Assembly (NCBI GenBank): GCA_021018815.1
Contig: JAITYX010000049.1
Coordinates: 1,736,001-1,800,000, forward strand
Direction: 5' to 3'
Source of the DNA: Talinum fruticosum
Taxonomy: Eukaryota; Streptophyta; Magnoliopsida; Caryophyllales; Talinaceae
DNA: 64,000 bases
Shown: piece after piece, positions 35,029-46,174 of the stretch
Position numbering within the stretch: the first letter of the stretch is position 1
How the letters are laid out: each line of letters opens with the position of its first letter
Made by a program: the position numbers and the translations under genes
Notes under the pieces: generated by a model
The model's database searches: none
What the model was told of the DNA's origin: nothing
What the model saw: only the letters and a program-made list of their open reading frames with translations

Positions 35029-35410
35029 GCTAAACATAGCACTTTGATACTTGTGATCATGAAATGCAATGCTTAACAGCGCTTTAAGGTCATCAGCTCC
35101 ATGTTTAGTTGGACAAAATTGAAAAGCAAAACTTTAAAAATGAAATCTCCCACATGCGGCACGGAACTTCCGTTGACTCGAAGGTTTAACCCGAACTTGG
35201 ACCATCTAAAAGAAAAGGGATTTTTTTACTAATCCAAGGCAAGAGGCTATTTATTTGGTGCTTAGGGGTTCCTTGTGGTTTATTGGCTTCCGTCGCACCA
35301 ATCAAATACTCGAACGTGATCTAAATCCAAAAACAGGACTCGAGGATCTCATCAGCGGGCCAACAAATAAATAAAAATAGTAAAGGGATGACACTTTTTA
35401 GGTGTTTGCA

Positions 35411-35527
35411 CATAGCCTCTCACTTTGTCGGAGGGGTGTTGCATTCAAATTTACTTTTTCCCTAGAGGCTATTTATGTTTGTTTTCTTTTATTTCATAAC
35501 CATTATTAACTTTTACTTTTTACATGG
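35411..35527 (-). other. Remnant of Tat 3' UTR with PPT, between two LTR2 copies
   Basis: Directly beside LTR2 copy 2, 35411-35430 reads, on the - strand, as CAAAGTGAGAGGCTATG, a degenerate form of the CAAAGTAGGGG PPT found beside copy 3. After about 100 AT-rich bases the next LTR2 copy begins. The rest of that Tat element is gone. Confidence 0.55.
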
Positions 35528-37591
35528 TGTAGGAAGCATGCGGCACCCGCGGCCGTCCTTAGCACAGGAGGGTCGAGCTGCACTGGATTGAAGTTTCCCA
35601 TGAAGCATTTGCTCGTTAGGTTTTTTAAGATGATTTTTTTGAAAGTGGGGTGCGTATCTTATTAAGACTACCGATTTTCTTAATTTGACTTTTGAAATGA
35701 TTGAAGTGAAATAGTGATTGGCAATTTTATTAACCATTTCTTTTAGAAATTAATTTTAAGAAGTCTCGGGATATTATTTCATGATTTAGGAAAATAGAAA
35801 ATAAAAAACTACTTTCTACCGCAAGGCTTCTAGGCCAAAATGATCGGATGAACCAGTTTGGATCGAGAGCCAAGCCCGGTTATGAGCTGATGCCAGCGAG
35901 AGCCAACACTTGCTCGATAATAGGTGTCATCTATTGGTCGAGACCGAGGAATCGATCTTGGTTCTATAGCCTTCGTTGTCGGATAGTAAATTAAAATTTT
36001 CCATTTTCAAATAAAAATGTCGAGAAGTAATTAGGAGAGGTAAAAGCAAAAAGGAGAGAGTTTCCAGTCGGTTTTAGAAAGTAAAAACTAACAAACATAA
36101 GCAAAATACTCTTCCAATCTCGAGTATATAAAAATTAAGCTTGAAAGAGGTTTGAAAAGTGACTCCATCGGTCTAAAATCGAGAATCGATATTCAGGGCG
36201 AAGGTACAAAATGAAGAGATAAACTCTCAATTCTTTCTGTCAATAAACGACCTTTACTAGTTCAAGTTGTGAGTTAAAAGAATGTGTTTACCAATCAAGC
36301 ATAAAACATGCGAACTACGGAAATTAAATCAACGAAAGCATGCTTGGAAAGCGATAAATAATAGGTAAGAAAGTAGCAAAGGAAAGCAAAAAGAAATAAA
36401 AGTTACGGCGGGCGGGGATGAATTTAAGAGCAATTACATCTTTGATTCACAATACGTGAAAACATTAAAAAGCATAAGTAAATGAAAATTTTATAAAGAA
36501 CTGAAGCTTGATCTAGTGCCCTCGGGTTGTGCCACTCGCTGACATTGCTTCATGAGCTAAAATCCAGCAATGTAACAGACAAGGTAGTGAGCTCAAAAAG
36601 GAGGACTAAGAAGGCTATTTTATGAATTTGAGAGGTGAGGAAATGTGCGACGATGTGGTAAAATAGAGTTAATAGAGAGTGAGAGAGAGAGTAATGCAAA
36701 TATTTTCAGCTTAGTAGGGATGCACTAACCGAAAAACTAGCAACTAAACGCTTAAAATTCGGCAGCAAGAGCTTAATATGTAGTAGCCTAGCTGAAAAGG
36801 TAGCCAAAAGCTTAAAATGCAACAGCCTAAGTTAACATTGAGCGAGGTAAAAGCGAGGGATCAAGATCTCTTTTTGTAGGAGAAAAATTAGGTAAAAAAT
36901 TACCTAAAAATGCAATTAGTCGTCTACAGTTCGTTGAATCAGGCCCGATCCGCCGGTGAGGATCATGGCAAGAACTGGATAAAATCTAACTAGACCGAAA
37001 ATCCCATAGAGGAAGAAGAGATACGCACGCCGATCTCAAACGACGTCGTCCGGATGTCCGTGAGGTTTCTCGCCTCGGTTGAGCGCTGGGATAAAATGTA
37101 GCGTTTTGGGCGATTAAGCTCGAAAATCTTACGTCGGTTAAAATGGTGTCATACGGGCGTCCGAGTTCCATGCCTTGGTTGCTCACTGAGGAATAAAATG
37201 CAACATTTTAGTAGATGGAGCCTAAAAATGCAATGTCATCCTTGACGACATCGTACGATACACTTGAGTTCCGTGTACGCTGGAACGTTGAGAGTGAAGC
37301 ACTATGTTTGATGTGCAAGTTTGACTAAAATGTGACGTCAACTTGGGTTTCTTAATTCGGAGCTCAAACCACGCTTGGTTAGACCAAAAGAAAAATGGTT
37401 TGTGGGCCGGTCCAAGCAAAAAGACTAATTTTTGTGGTGCTAATGGGTTTTTATGGTTTATTCACTTCCGTCACGTCGATCAAACTCCGACCATGCTCCG
37501 AGTTCGCAAACAAGACTAGGATTTCATCACCAGGTGAACAAAACAAATAAAAGAAATAAAAGAGATAACAGCGACATGTTTGGTGTCTATA
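35528..37591 (-). repeat. LTR2 copy 3, 3' LTR of a Tat element
   Basis: It starts TGTAGGAAGCATG and ends TTTGGTGTCTATA. Landmarks shared with copy 1 include CTCGGGATATTATTTCATGATT near 35765 and GACTCCATCGGTC near 36160. A purine-rich PPT stands directly to its right, so on the - strand this is the 3' LTR of an element extending rightward. Frames at 36986-37186 and 37222-37419 have no domain. Confidence 0.75.
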
Positions 37592-38246
37592 GTTAACCCC
37601 TACTTTGACCGATTCCGAAAGACGAAGGGTCAAAGGAGACACTAAGGGGTTCTTATCTCGCTTTCTAGCACCGCATCGGATGCCGATCGATTTGAGCTAT
37701 CCAGAATTGGCTACTCGTTGAACCCGAACTCCGATACAATGGGCTCGAACTTAATTATGATTCATGCATTCTGAAATTCAGCTATACGATCTTGAGCTTG
37801 GCTTGATCAATGTCCCGAAGCTCAGTAAATTTCTTGAAGCTTGATTGGGAAGCTTAGCTTAATGATTCTACTCGTACTAGCATACTATCGATAAATAATT
37901 GTCTTCACAAAAGTTTAGTAGTTTTACCTAAATAATTCGGTAAAAAATTGATTGGGAAGAATCTAGCAAACTTAAAACAGTGGGTCCCATGAACCCACTC
38001 ACATGCATGGGCTGCAAAGTTGGACAACCATGCTTAATAGGACACGACGCCGGTTAGCCCGAGTCCTATACTCGCAAAGCTGCCGCAGAGCTGACTTCGG
38101 TCATGCCTTGAAAACCGACACTGGCTAGGCTTCGAGCGAGAGGGCTATCTTAAGGTCTTACGGAATTTTATTTATTTATTTTTTGCTTCTACTCAATGTG
38201 TAAGAAGTCGGAGGCAAAAACGTTTTCTTCCTCTTTAGTTGTGATG
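37592..38246 (-). other. Tat 3' UTR with polypurine tract
   Basis: On the - strand, 37592-37612 reads CGGTCAAAGTAGGGGTTAAC up to the LTR, which is the PPT. The 500 bases beyond are GC-richer and non-coding, with loose repeats of AAGCTTGA/TCGAGC-type phrases. Similar sequence recurs at 43591-43715. A CACTA fragment follows on the right; the exact junction near 38160-38246 is unclear. Confidence 0.6.
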
Positions 38247-38501
38247 CTAATTCCTCACGTATTCCCATTTCATGCACATCAAGTCTTGCTTTCTCTCCAT
38301 CCTGGTCAAGTCTTGCTTTCTCTCCATCCTGGTCTTACCTAGTATGTTCAAAATAGTGCCAATGAGACTTTTACAAATGTTTTTCTCAATATGCGTCATA
38401 ATCAAGACTATGTCACACATACAATTCTTTCCGATTTGCAAGATCAAAAACCATTGATCTCTTTTTCTACATACTATTTTCCGATTAACATCAATATTAC
38501 T
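38247..38501 (-). pseudogene. CACTA (En/Spm) TNP2-like transposase fragment
   Basis: Read leftward, THIEKNICKSLIGTILNILGK matches the TNP2 phrase MH-EKN-C-SLIGTLLNI-GK that is highly conserved in plant CACTA transposases. It is preceded by CDIVLI, where the family has HNLDVM. A second phrase, RMERKQDL, occurs twice because a 27-bp unit is tandemly duplicated at 38281-38307 and 38308-38334; the family normally has one. Only about 85 codons of an approximately 1000-residue protein remain, with no CACTA ends nearby. It abuts LTR3 at 38502. Confidence 0.75.
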
Positions 38502-38760
38502 TGTAACGCTCCCAATCACCATTATTTAATAATTCCCTAATTCGAGAACATTAGGTATGGTCGCAGCGGATGTTAATAATCGAAGGCGTCACCGCCGCCC
38601 TAATAATAGGACCAGGCTAAAATAAAATAAAATAAAATACCATCACCACCTGTGTCTATCGGTTATCCCCGAGTAAGTCTTGAAAGCACTAGATGTTACG
38701 TCGCAGGGAATCAAACCCGACAACATAAATAAACCAATCCCAAAGTACAGTCTCGCTACA

Positions 38761-38807
<47 letters not shown>

Positions 38808-40915
38808 CAAGCCAATACAACGAGTCTACTATAGGAAATACGCAATATTTAATTACATTCCATGGTCAAACCCAAAATTTAACGAGGAGGAGAATCACTG
38901 TGAGCATCTAACCCATCATAGAACAATGATAACGAAGCATCCAGCTAGGTCTTGCTTCCGTCGAGGCTTCTTAGGCAAAGGACTGTTCACATATGCTTTT
39001 CCTAAAAACAAAAACAGTAAAATAATTCAAAGAATGAGTCAAAACTCAGTACGAACATTCTCGTACAGATCAAATAATTTTGAAACACCTTGATTGACCG
39101 CACATTTCAATTCATTTTAGTTTGAAATTAAGGGGAGAGAATATGAGTAAAACTTGCTTGCCGGTTATTATCCGAAAGTGGAACCCCTTATATAATTGAT
39201 GTGATCTTTGAATAAGGTGCACACCTCCCGGGCCGACCAAGAACCTGAGTTGAAGTCCCGCGGGTGGAATTGAAGGGCGTAAGCCCCGATAATTGATAAT
39301 TGATTGAGGACCACTTAATTAGGTGACAAAACTTGATTTGCAAATGATTTATTATTAGTTGTTTATATAAGAAATGTTGAGATTTGCTAAAATATGTGGA
39401 TTTTCGAAAGGTACGGGCAATGAACGTACCTGAACCGAAACCTTTGTTTCTCCCCTTTTATAGAAATTTAAGTTACTAGCTAATCGGCAACGGAAGTGGC
39501 CTCGGTTACGTTTCAAATAGATTTTTGTTGTTAATAATGTTTTTCTTGAGTTTCAATAATTGAATTTGTATAAGCGTCGACAATTTATTTCATTTTCTAT
39601 ATTTATTATGTAATAAGTTAAACTACATTTTTCTTACACAACTTCACTTTATTAGTTCCCTTACGAACATTGACTACAATGCATATGAATTAAAGAAGTT
39701 GATTAGGCTAATCGGATAACCAATGACACCTATGTAATTCAATTCATTAGTTGACCTGGATTGAAAAGGTGTATATATATATATATATAATCAATCGCTT
39801 ATCTTGGTTATTATATTCTTGAAGTATGCTCCTAATAGTTCTTATTATTGTTACCCACATTGTTGTTGTCATTATTATTATCATTATTATTATTACCATT
39901 AGTTACGACTAATCCGATTAATTTCCTAAGCCTAACTTATTTTCCAATCCTTGTCCCTAGCTTAACTTCTTACTTCTCACTTCATTTCATTCAAACCCAA
40001 TAGTTAAGTAATTAATTAATCCATCAAATGCCTTTCCATAGGAAGGTTTCACAATTTACCGAATTGCTCAAAATTCATACATACACCATTTTAGGGTCAT
40101 AAGCATTATTTTCTCAACAAAAATTCACGTTCACAACCACAATTAGGTATACTTAATACTCAAATTTTTCTCGCACCTTTACACTTACACATTATCTAAT
40201 TTCAACTTCTACATACACATTCCCCTTCGTTTGCTCAATATAACCATTTCCAAAATATAACAAATCCATCAAATTACTCAATTTTATAACAAAACATCCC
40301 TAATCTCATTTACTAAATCATAATTTTCCAAAAGAAATCACATTCATTCACATTCATACACAATCAATCCACCAAAATACCAAACCTCAATCATCCACAC
40401 CAATTCGAATTTTCCCACATCAACCTTTAAATTCACTCCACAAGCATATTTCTAAATCAGATGATTCAATTTACGATTACAATTACTAAGCAAATACATA
40501 AGTGTGCAAATATGAGTTTTAGGGTTTTACCTTCAAAACCCAAGAGGTGGAAGCCAAGAGGAAGGTGGAGCGGTGGCGGTACACACTGGGCTCGAGCGGA
40601 CTCGCGAGCACCGGAGACGAGCCTCGGCGGCTGCTGTGGCTGGTGCTTGGCTGCTAAGTGGGCCGCGACAGGGGAACTAGGCAGCGCCCCGGAAAGAGAG
40701 AGCAAAGCGAGCGATAACGAGAGAGGTTGGATGGTCGGCGCTGGTCTTCCAGCCGACGTCGATCGTGCTTGGTGGTCGAAGGAGGAAACGGTAGCGGGGA
40801 AAAAGTAAGGCGACAGAGCCGGCGAAGAGGAGAGTAGAGATGACGGAAATGGAACTGAAAATTTGCCCGATAAAAGGTTCATCCCCACATTCTAAAAATC
40901 ATTCTTAAACCCCGT
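38502..40915 (-). repeat. LTR3: probable solo LTR of another gypsy family
   Basis: The left end TGTAACGCTCCCAATC is the reverse complement of ...GGAGCGTTACA, an LTR 3' end that in plant chromoviruses adjoins a TGGTATCAGAGC primer site. I therefore place it on the - strand. The body is AT-rich, with (TA)n tracts at 38763-38803 and 39772-39788, a (TTA/ATT)n stretch near 39836-39900, and a GC-rich segment at about 40535-40860. The right end is not sharply visible, and 40915 is where copia gag-like sequence takes over. No internal domain lies next to it. Frames 38680-39093 and 40461-40808 are unsupported. Confidence 0.45.
38763..38803. repeat. (TA)20 microsatellite
   Basis: An uninterrupted run of alternating T and A of about 40 bases within LTR3. 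A shorter (TA)8 tract lies at 39772-39788 in the same LTR. Confidence 0.95.
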
Positions 40916-40919
40916 TTTC

Positions 40920-42180
40920 CAATTTTAAAACCCTTTGCGCTAAGGTAATCATGGGGAAGCTCAATTCCGATAGTGGTTCCTATAGTGCCGACTCCACTGT
41001 GGATAAATCATTTATTAAGAGGGTGAAACTTGAAAATTTGAGTAGTAGCTCTCATTACCTCCCGATGATTTGTTTCCTCGGTATTTGAATCATTAGTATA
41101 TGACTCAAAGCCGTCTTCTACGTCCGTCGGTGCCATTGGACACTTCGAGTCATCAAAGTCATCATCTTCGGAGCGAGGCATCATCGCTCCAGCTAGCCAC
41201 CATAACTTTTTTCTATTTTCTGTCCTTATTTCTCTTAAGACAGTCCTTGATTATGTGCTCCTTGCCACCACACTCAAAATAGCCCGAATTCTTAGTTAAA
41301 GACAAATGGGAAGAGGATGAATATTTACCTTTCTTGTTTTTCTTGTAGAACTCTTGTTTTAGCCTCTTTTGCCACTTTGTGTACTTCATCATTTTCTTGA
41401 AGCATCGGGTAATGAGAGCCATGAGATCTTCTTTAAAATCTTAGGAGCTCAAACTTTGTCGTCCGCCTTCCGAGGCCTTAAGTGCAATGTTCCTTTTGGT
41501 GCTTGAACTGTCCTTCCTCTTCTTCTATGTGCAACCGATGAGTGAGTAGCTTTCGAATAAGCCCATCTAGTTTCAGCTTGGAAAGATCTTGAGCTTCTTC
41601 AATTACTCGTCACCTTGGGACCCCATCTTCTCTTCGGTAGACTTCTCGGAATTTTGAAAAGCTCATACTTATGAAGCGAATGTTGATAATCTCGGTGAAG
41701 CGAATGTATATCCGAGTGATGTTGTTCGTAGGCTCCACTTTGAAAAGCTCATACTTTTGAAGAAACCGACTTATCTTTGCTTGCTTCACTTGGCTGGTTC
41801 TATCATAGGTGTTGACCAATGTATCCCACACGTCTTTAGCTTTGTCACATGCGGACACTCTATTGTATTCTTCCGAGTTGATTATGCACATCGAGTGTTC
41901 ATAGCTTTGAAGTTCTTGTATTTTTCATTATCTTCATTGGTGTACTCTAACTTCTCCTCGGGCACAGATCTTGATCCTTCCATCTACATAGGAGTGTACT
42001 TTTCATGCTTGATGATGTTCCGGACATCACATCATAGTCCTGGATGAAGCATTCCATTATCTTATTCCGAGTGTGTAATGTTTGAACCTTTGAACTTGGA
42101 TGGTCCGGTGAAAGATGCTGCTTTCATTGAACTATACATTGTTCTAAGCCACCTGATCTTTAGACCTTTGGATTGTGAGA
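40920..42180 (-). pseudogene. Copia gag (UBN2 type), 5' part of a truncated element
   Basis: The frame 41610-41891 reads EYNRVSACDKAKDVWDTLVN, then TSQVKQAKISRFLQKYELFK, matching the UBN2/UBN2_2 gag core (W--L---Y-GT--VK--K---L---YE-F-M). It ends with TRIYIRFTEIIN. Frame 41213-41422 carries KYTKWQKRLKQEF and a zinc knuckle GYFECGGKEHIIKDC in which the first Cys is lost. A Ser/Asp-rich tail extends to about 40930, where the element is truncated; no protease, integrase or RT follows. The 5' LTR and PBS lie to the right, so this is the start of a - strand Sirevirus-like copia element. Confidence 0.75.
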
Positions 42181-42197
42181 TCCTCTTGAAAGGCTAG

Positions 42198-42211
42198 CCT
42201 GTGTTACCAAT
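42198..42211 (-). other. Primer binding site of the copia element
   Basis: Immediately inside the LTR, the - strand reads ATTGGTAACACAGG, a mutated form of the TTGGTATCAGAGC site complementary to initiator tRNA-Met. Its position next to the LTR end is exact. Confidence 0.6.
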
Positions 42212-43546
42212 TGAAGGTTTGCTCTTGGAGAGGTTAAGTCACCCTAGAGGGGGTGTGATGGAAGATTTTTAGAAATTACAAAATGTTGTGAACACAACGA
42301 GACTTAGAAAATAATTCAGAGTGTAGAATGAACTTTGAAACATGTCAAACACATAAATACCGGAAACCCTCCCGGGGCGAGAAAACAACGAGATAGTGAT
42401 AATCCAAGCACCAAGTCGAATCAACTATTATAAATCCACAAAATACAAGGATTGACCCTTTATAGAATTGCTCCCTTATACAATTCAATTACAAGTTTTC
42501 TTATACTAAAAAATTTTCTTATCCGATCTAGTACTTCCTAACCGAGATACCCTTTATAGCTGGGACAACTAAGATGACTTAACCCTTGCAGTTCGGTAGA
42601 AGTGATTACAGGACTTTCCCTTTACAACTCATAATATAAGAATTACAAAATTGGAGTTATACGTTGAAGATTAAGTATGTATGCACTAAGTGAGTGTTAA
42701 CTAATATGTTTAGCAGTCTTCAAGTCTTGTATGAAGGCTTCTATTTATACATAACAGGGAAGATTAGAGGTGAGCTTCAATAGTTGTTGTAATGGCTAGT
42801 CCGAGTCACTCAAAAAGGATCCGTTGTAATATGAATGTTGTGTGGTGGTCCTTGGCTAAAAAGTGGTTCATCGCTCTAGTTGTGACTGAATTCTTGGGTG
42901 GAATAAACAACCCCGACACGGTGTCCGAGCCATGTCCGAAATGGTTGATTTATGTATGCTGGTGTGTAACGGCTAGAAACCGGTTGCTTTTAATTTTCAA
43001 ATATACATTAAACAACTTTAATCAACCTACAAAGGCAATTCAAAGTGGTACTCAAAGTATAAAAATACTTTGGTCTATGATTAGGCAAAGATAATAGTTA
43101 ATTCAATGTAATTAAGCGAGTTTATTATCTTTAGCCTAAACAAATGGAGTTTTTTAGTCAAATATTCATTAAGTTCAAATTACATCTTAAGTCAATCCTT
43201 TAAATGATGAACTTAGTAAGAATAAATAATCATAATACATAAACTTGATCAAGTAAATAATTTCATTAAATATGCTCGACTTAGAAAATAAAATTAACAC
43301 TCGTTATTCAATTTCGGTTTGAACATCAAGTCAGTACTCGAATATAAAGTATTTGTTAAATTAATTACTCATGCCATTGTTCCGAGTTATTCTTAGTGAG
43401 TCGAAACCCAGTTAAAAGTGATATGCAATATAGATGGTTTACGAGCGGGTCGAAACTAATGAAAACTCATATATGAGTTTCTTAAAAGCTTAAAATGTCT
43501 TGGAATCAAAGTTGCAAAGAGATAGACAGTTATAATCGAGTCTTCA
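42212..43546 (-). repeat. Copia 5' LTR, 1335 bp
   Basis: On + it starts TGAAGGTTTGCTC and ends ATCGAGTCTTCA, giving TGAA/TTCA termini. A TATA box (CTATTTATA on +, 42741-42749) agrees with the sister LTRs. Shared blocks with the 29820 copy include the region around TCTAGGGTGACTTAA and the ATCCGATCTAGTACTTCCTAA stretch. PBS and gag adjoin it on the left, which makes it the 5' LTR. Beyond its right end is a 44-bp remnant of LTR2, showing that the element had gone into a Tat LTR. Confidence 0.8.
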
Positions 43547-43715
43547 AAATATAATAAAAAGGTAAGGATGACATCTTTTTGGTGCCTATAGTTAGCCTCT
43601 ACTTTGACCGAGCTCGTAAGTCGAAGTGTCAAAGTAGACATTAAAGGGTAGTTATCTTTTTAATTAGTGCCACTTCGAATGTCGATTGAATTAAGTCATC
43701 TGGAATTGGTTGTCT
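43547..43715 (-). other. LTR2 remnant with Tat PPT and 3' UTR scrap
   Basis: 43547-43590 ends GATGACATCTTTTTGGTGCC, the LTR2 terminus, and 43591-43610 is the PPT on the - strand (CAAAGTAGAGGCTAAC). The following 100 bases match the Tat 3' UTR at 37612-37720. This piece is caught between two copia insertions and shows that a Tat element was the base layer here too. Confidence 0.65.
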
Positions 43716-44765
43716 CCAAAGGTTTGTTCTTGAGAGTCCGAATAAATCTAGAGGTGGGGTAAATAAGGTGTGAAGGAAATTTTACGGAATTACAAAGTTT
43801 TTGCAAAGAAAAGACTTAGAAAACTATTCTGAATCTAGATTGAACTCGAAGTGCAAAACCCGGAATATACGTGGAAACCCTCCTGGAGCGAGAAAATCAC
43901 ACACACTTGTCCATCCGGACACTAAGTTAAATCCACTATTTTGAATCTACAAAATAAGAGGATTGACTCTTACATAATTACTTAACTTAGACAATTTCAT
44001 ACAAGTTTTCCTAGACGTAGAAGTTCCCTTATCTATTCTAATACTTCCTAACATGACCCTTACAGACTAGGGACAAGCTGCGCTGAGTTAACCCTCACGG
44101 CTTAGTCGAGGAACTTCGCGAGAGAATTGAAAATAAGTAAGAGTGATTACAATACTTTCTCTTTACAACTCAAAAAGTAGAAACCTAAGTATAGAGTTGC
44201 AAAGCTAGAGAAGATGAAAGAGAGAATATTTTGTTCTGTTTCAGCAATCTTCAAGTCTTATAGAAAGGCTTCTATTTATACTTATTAAGGCGAGTGGCCC
44301 TTATGACTGATTTTGGACTTGGAAGCTTCATGAGTCGTTGTAATGGATAGTATGAGTCACTCGGAAAAGGAGTTGTTGAAAATATGAACATTGTGTTTAG
44401 GTCCTCAGCTCAAAATGTAGTCGAACCCACTAGTTGAGATTGAAATATGGGGTGGAAACAACCGTTCGACTCAAAGTTGAAGTTTACCGGATTCGGTAAC
44501 AAACAACCTTGACACGGTAATTGAGTCCGGTCTTGAAACAGATGCTTTTCTGTCTGGTGGTGTTTATCGGTTAGAAGCCGATATCTTTTGCATTTCGGAA
44601 TAAGATTAAAATACATTTAATCAACTCTGCAAAAGCAAATTAAAGTGGTACTAAAAGTATAAAAATACTTTGGTCCAAGATTAGCCAAGGATAATAATTA
44701 ATTCATAATAATTAAGCACTTTATTATCCTTAACCTAAGAGAATGGAATTTTCTAAGTCTAATAA
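43716..44765 (-). repeat. Copia 3' LTR, truncated
   Basis: It begins CCAAAGGTTTGTTC (expected TGAAGGTTTGCTC) and is homologous to the 42212 LTR through the TATA box (44272-44280) to about TTTCTAAGTCTAATAAT. The last 300-400 bases (start of U3 in element orientation) and the PPT are absent. It lies downstream, on the - strand, of the copia extra ORF and RT/RNase H, so it is best read as the 3' LTR of that element. Confidence 0.65.
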
Positions 44766-44889
44766 TAGTTGTCTAGAAGGTTGAGTCTAGGATTGACCCA
44801 CATCCCCAACATGTTCCGAGGCAAACTTAGTGTGCTATGAGGAGATTACCTCATGTTCTTTCTCTCGCTTCACATGCTCTTCTTAGGAT
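44766..44889. other. Junction between truncated copia LTR and extra ORF
   Basis: About 120 bases without homology that I can place. It includes GGAGATTACCTCATG, which may be the end of the extra ORF frame (KEHEVIS on the - strand). Confidence 0.3.
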
Positions 44890-45974
44890 GATCATTCTAT
44901 AGTGTGGGATTTCGAGTCCTCAAGAGCCTTAGACCTCCGGTCATAAAGACGACAGATCTAGTCTTGTTGTTGACCTCCGAACATTGAAGTTGAGTCAAGA
45001 TAGGCATGAAAGTCTGGAAAACACCAAGAGTTGATCGTAACTCTTTGGCAAGAGCAGCAAATTGAGAGGCCACCTATTGAAGTAAATTAGCAGAAGGGCA
45101 GGGTGGGAATAAGATGGACTAGCTATCGAAGAAGACTTTCAATACTCTTTTGAGTCCGAGGAGGAGGAAGCTCGGAAGAATGAACCCAGGCACCATATGA
45201 TATTTCTTGTTATAGGCCAATTAACTCAACCCTGCCTCTACGGACGTTAGAGAACCTTGTTTTTGGGAATAGTAAAAATAGCAGTGAGTAATGGTCCCAA
45301 AGGAAGAAGAGGTTTCTTCCGATCGTTAGGAGCAGAAGCTATTCGAGGATGAAAGGGAAGAGGTCAACCTCATACCCTTAAAGAATATCAAAAGAACTTA
45401 GAGAACCTTGTTTTTGGGGTTCTCTTTTGATGGATAGAATGAGAACATGGTTCTCATCATAATAAAGTCAAGAAGTCTAGCTTAAGACCTCGTCCGACTC
45501 AAAAAATTCTTTCTAGACTTGGGAATAATTCAGCGTATTTGTTAAACAAATCGTCGGCGATTTCATTGAAAGGGATAAGGTTTGAGTTTAGAAAAGAGTC
45601 CGAACATCAAAGAGTTTGTGAAGCAGAGAGAGATTAATTAGAATAACCTTCCCTTGAGTAAGGGAAGATACTACATTATCTCTAGCAACCATGTTAGAAA
45701 AGAATTCAAGTGATGAGTTGGGGGTATATGTCGTCACAAAAACACCGATACTTGAAGGTTCCTGTATGAAGGATAGGCTTAATCCACGAGAGTTTGGTGG
45801 ATGAAAAGAATTTCTTATTAATCAAATAGTGTTGGGAACGATTTGTTTTAACTCATAAAAAATGAGAGCATTGCCTTTAGAAGGATCCTTTTGAGGATTC
45901 TCTGGCTGCATAGTGCGAGTTTTAGCCTTTTTAGTGGCTGACCCTCCTTCAATTGCACTTCCTCTCTTAAGCAT
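44890..45974 (-). pseudogene. Extra ORF downstream of copia pol (env position), decayed
   Basis: An ATG at 45972-45974 opens MLKRGSAIEGGSATKKAK, a basic N-terminus of the kind seen on plant transposon ORFs, followed by NALIFYELKQIVPNT. The C-terminal portion near 44950-45100 reads ASQFAALAKELRSTLGVFQ, then PILTQLQCSEVNN, a probable coiled coil. The middle is riddled with stops. It lies on the same strand as, and downstream of, copia RT/RNase H and upstream of the 3' LTR, where Sirevirus elements carry an env-like or extra ORF. No signal peptide or membrane segment is evident, so envelope function is not supported. About 1.1 kb overall. Confidence 0.5.
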
Positions 45975-46162
45975 ATTAAGAGAAAGAGAAAGAGATTTGA
46001 TTTAAGAAAAAGGAGTAGAGAAGTAGAGAAGAGAACGAATGAAAAGGAGTAGAGAGTAGAGAGTCCGAAATTGAAGAGTATCTAAGCAAGGAATTCGGAG
46101 TTTGAGTGTAGAGAGTGAGAGAGTAAGAGATACCAAAGTGAATGAATGAGGGTGAACATGGG

Positions 46163-46172
46163 TTATTTATAG
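46163..46172 (-). promoter_or_regulatory. TATA box upstream of the copia extra ORF
   Basis: On the - strand it reads CTATAAATAA, about 190 bases before the ORF ATG at 45974. A pyrimidine-rich leader rich in CTCTCACTCTCTAC phrases (46010-46135, - strand) lies between. TATA box, CT-rich leader and ATG together look like a complete small promoter inside the element. Confidence 0.5.
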
Positions 46173-46174
46173 AA

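Larger units (their letters stand above)
29063..35410 (-). repeat. LTR2 copy 2, in three pieces around two insertions
   Basis: Pieces are 29063-29503, 31228-31954 and 35029-35410. The start TGTAGGAACC and end CACTTTTTAGGTGTTTGCA match LTR2 copy 1, as do internal blocks (AACTTAGAAAGTAGAGATGAACCT after the start, GAGC..AGCACTTTGAT near the end). A copia 3' end occupies 29504-31227 and LTR1 C occupies 31955-35028. Compared with copy 1, about 470 bases are missing around the copia junction. Right of 35410 stands a degenerate PPT (AGCCTCTCACTTTG), so this was the 3' LTR of a - strand Tat element whose interior is lost after about 100 bases. Confidence 0.75.

Noticed and set aside
38680..39093. A 137-codon frame in LTR3
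   Set aside because: It runs through the (TA)n microsatellite as a Tyr-Ile repeat and has no domain.
40461..40888. Frames of 115 (+) and 140 (-) codons
   Set aside because: They overlap each other in a GC-rich LTR segment, with no domain or supporting context.
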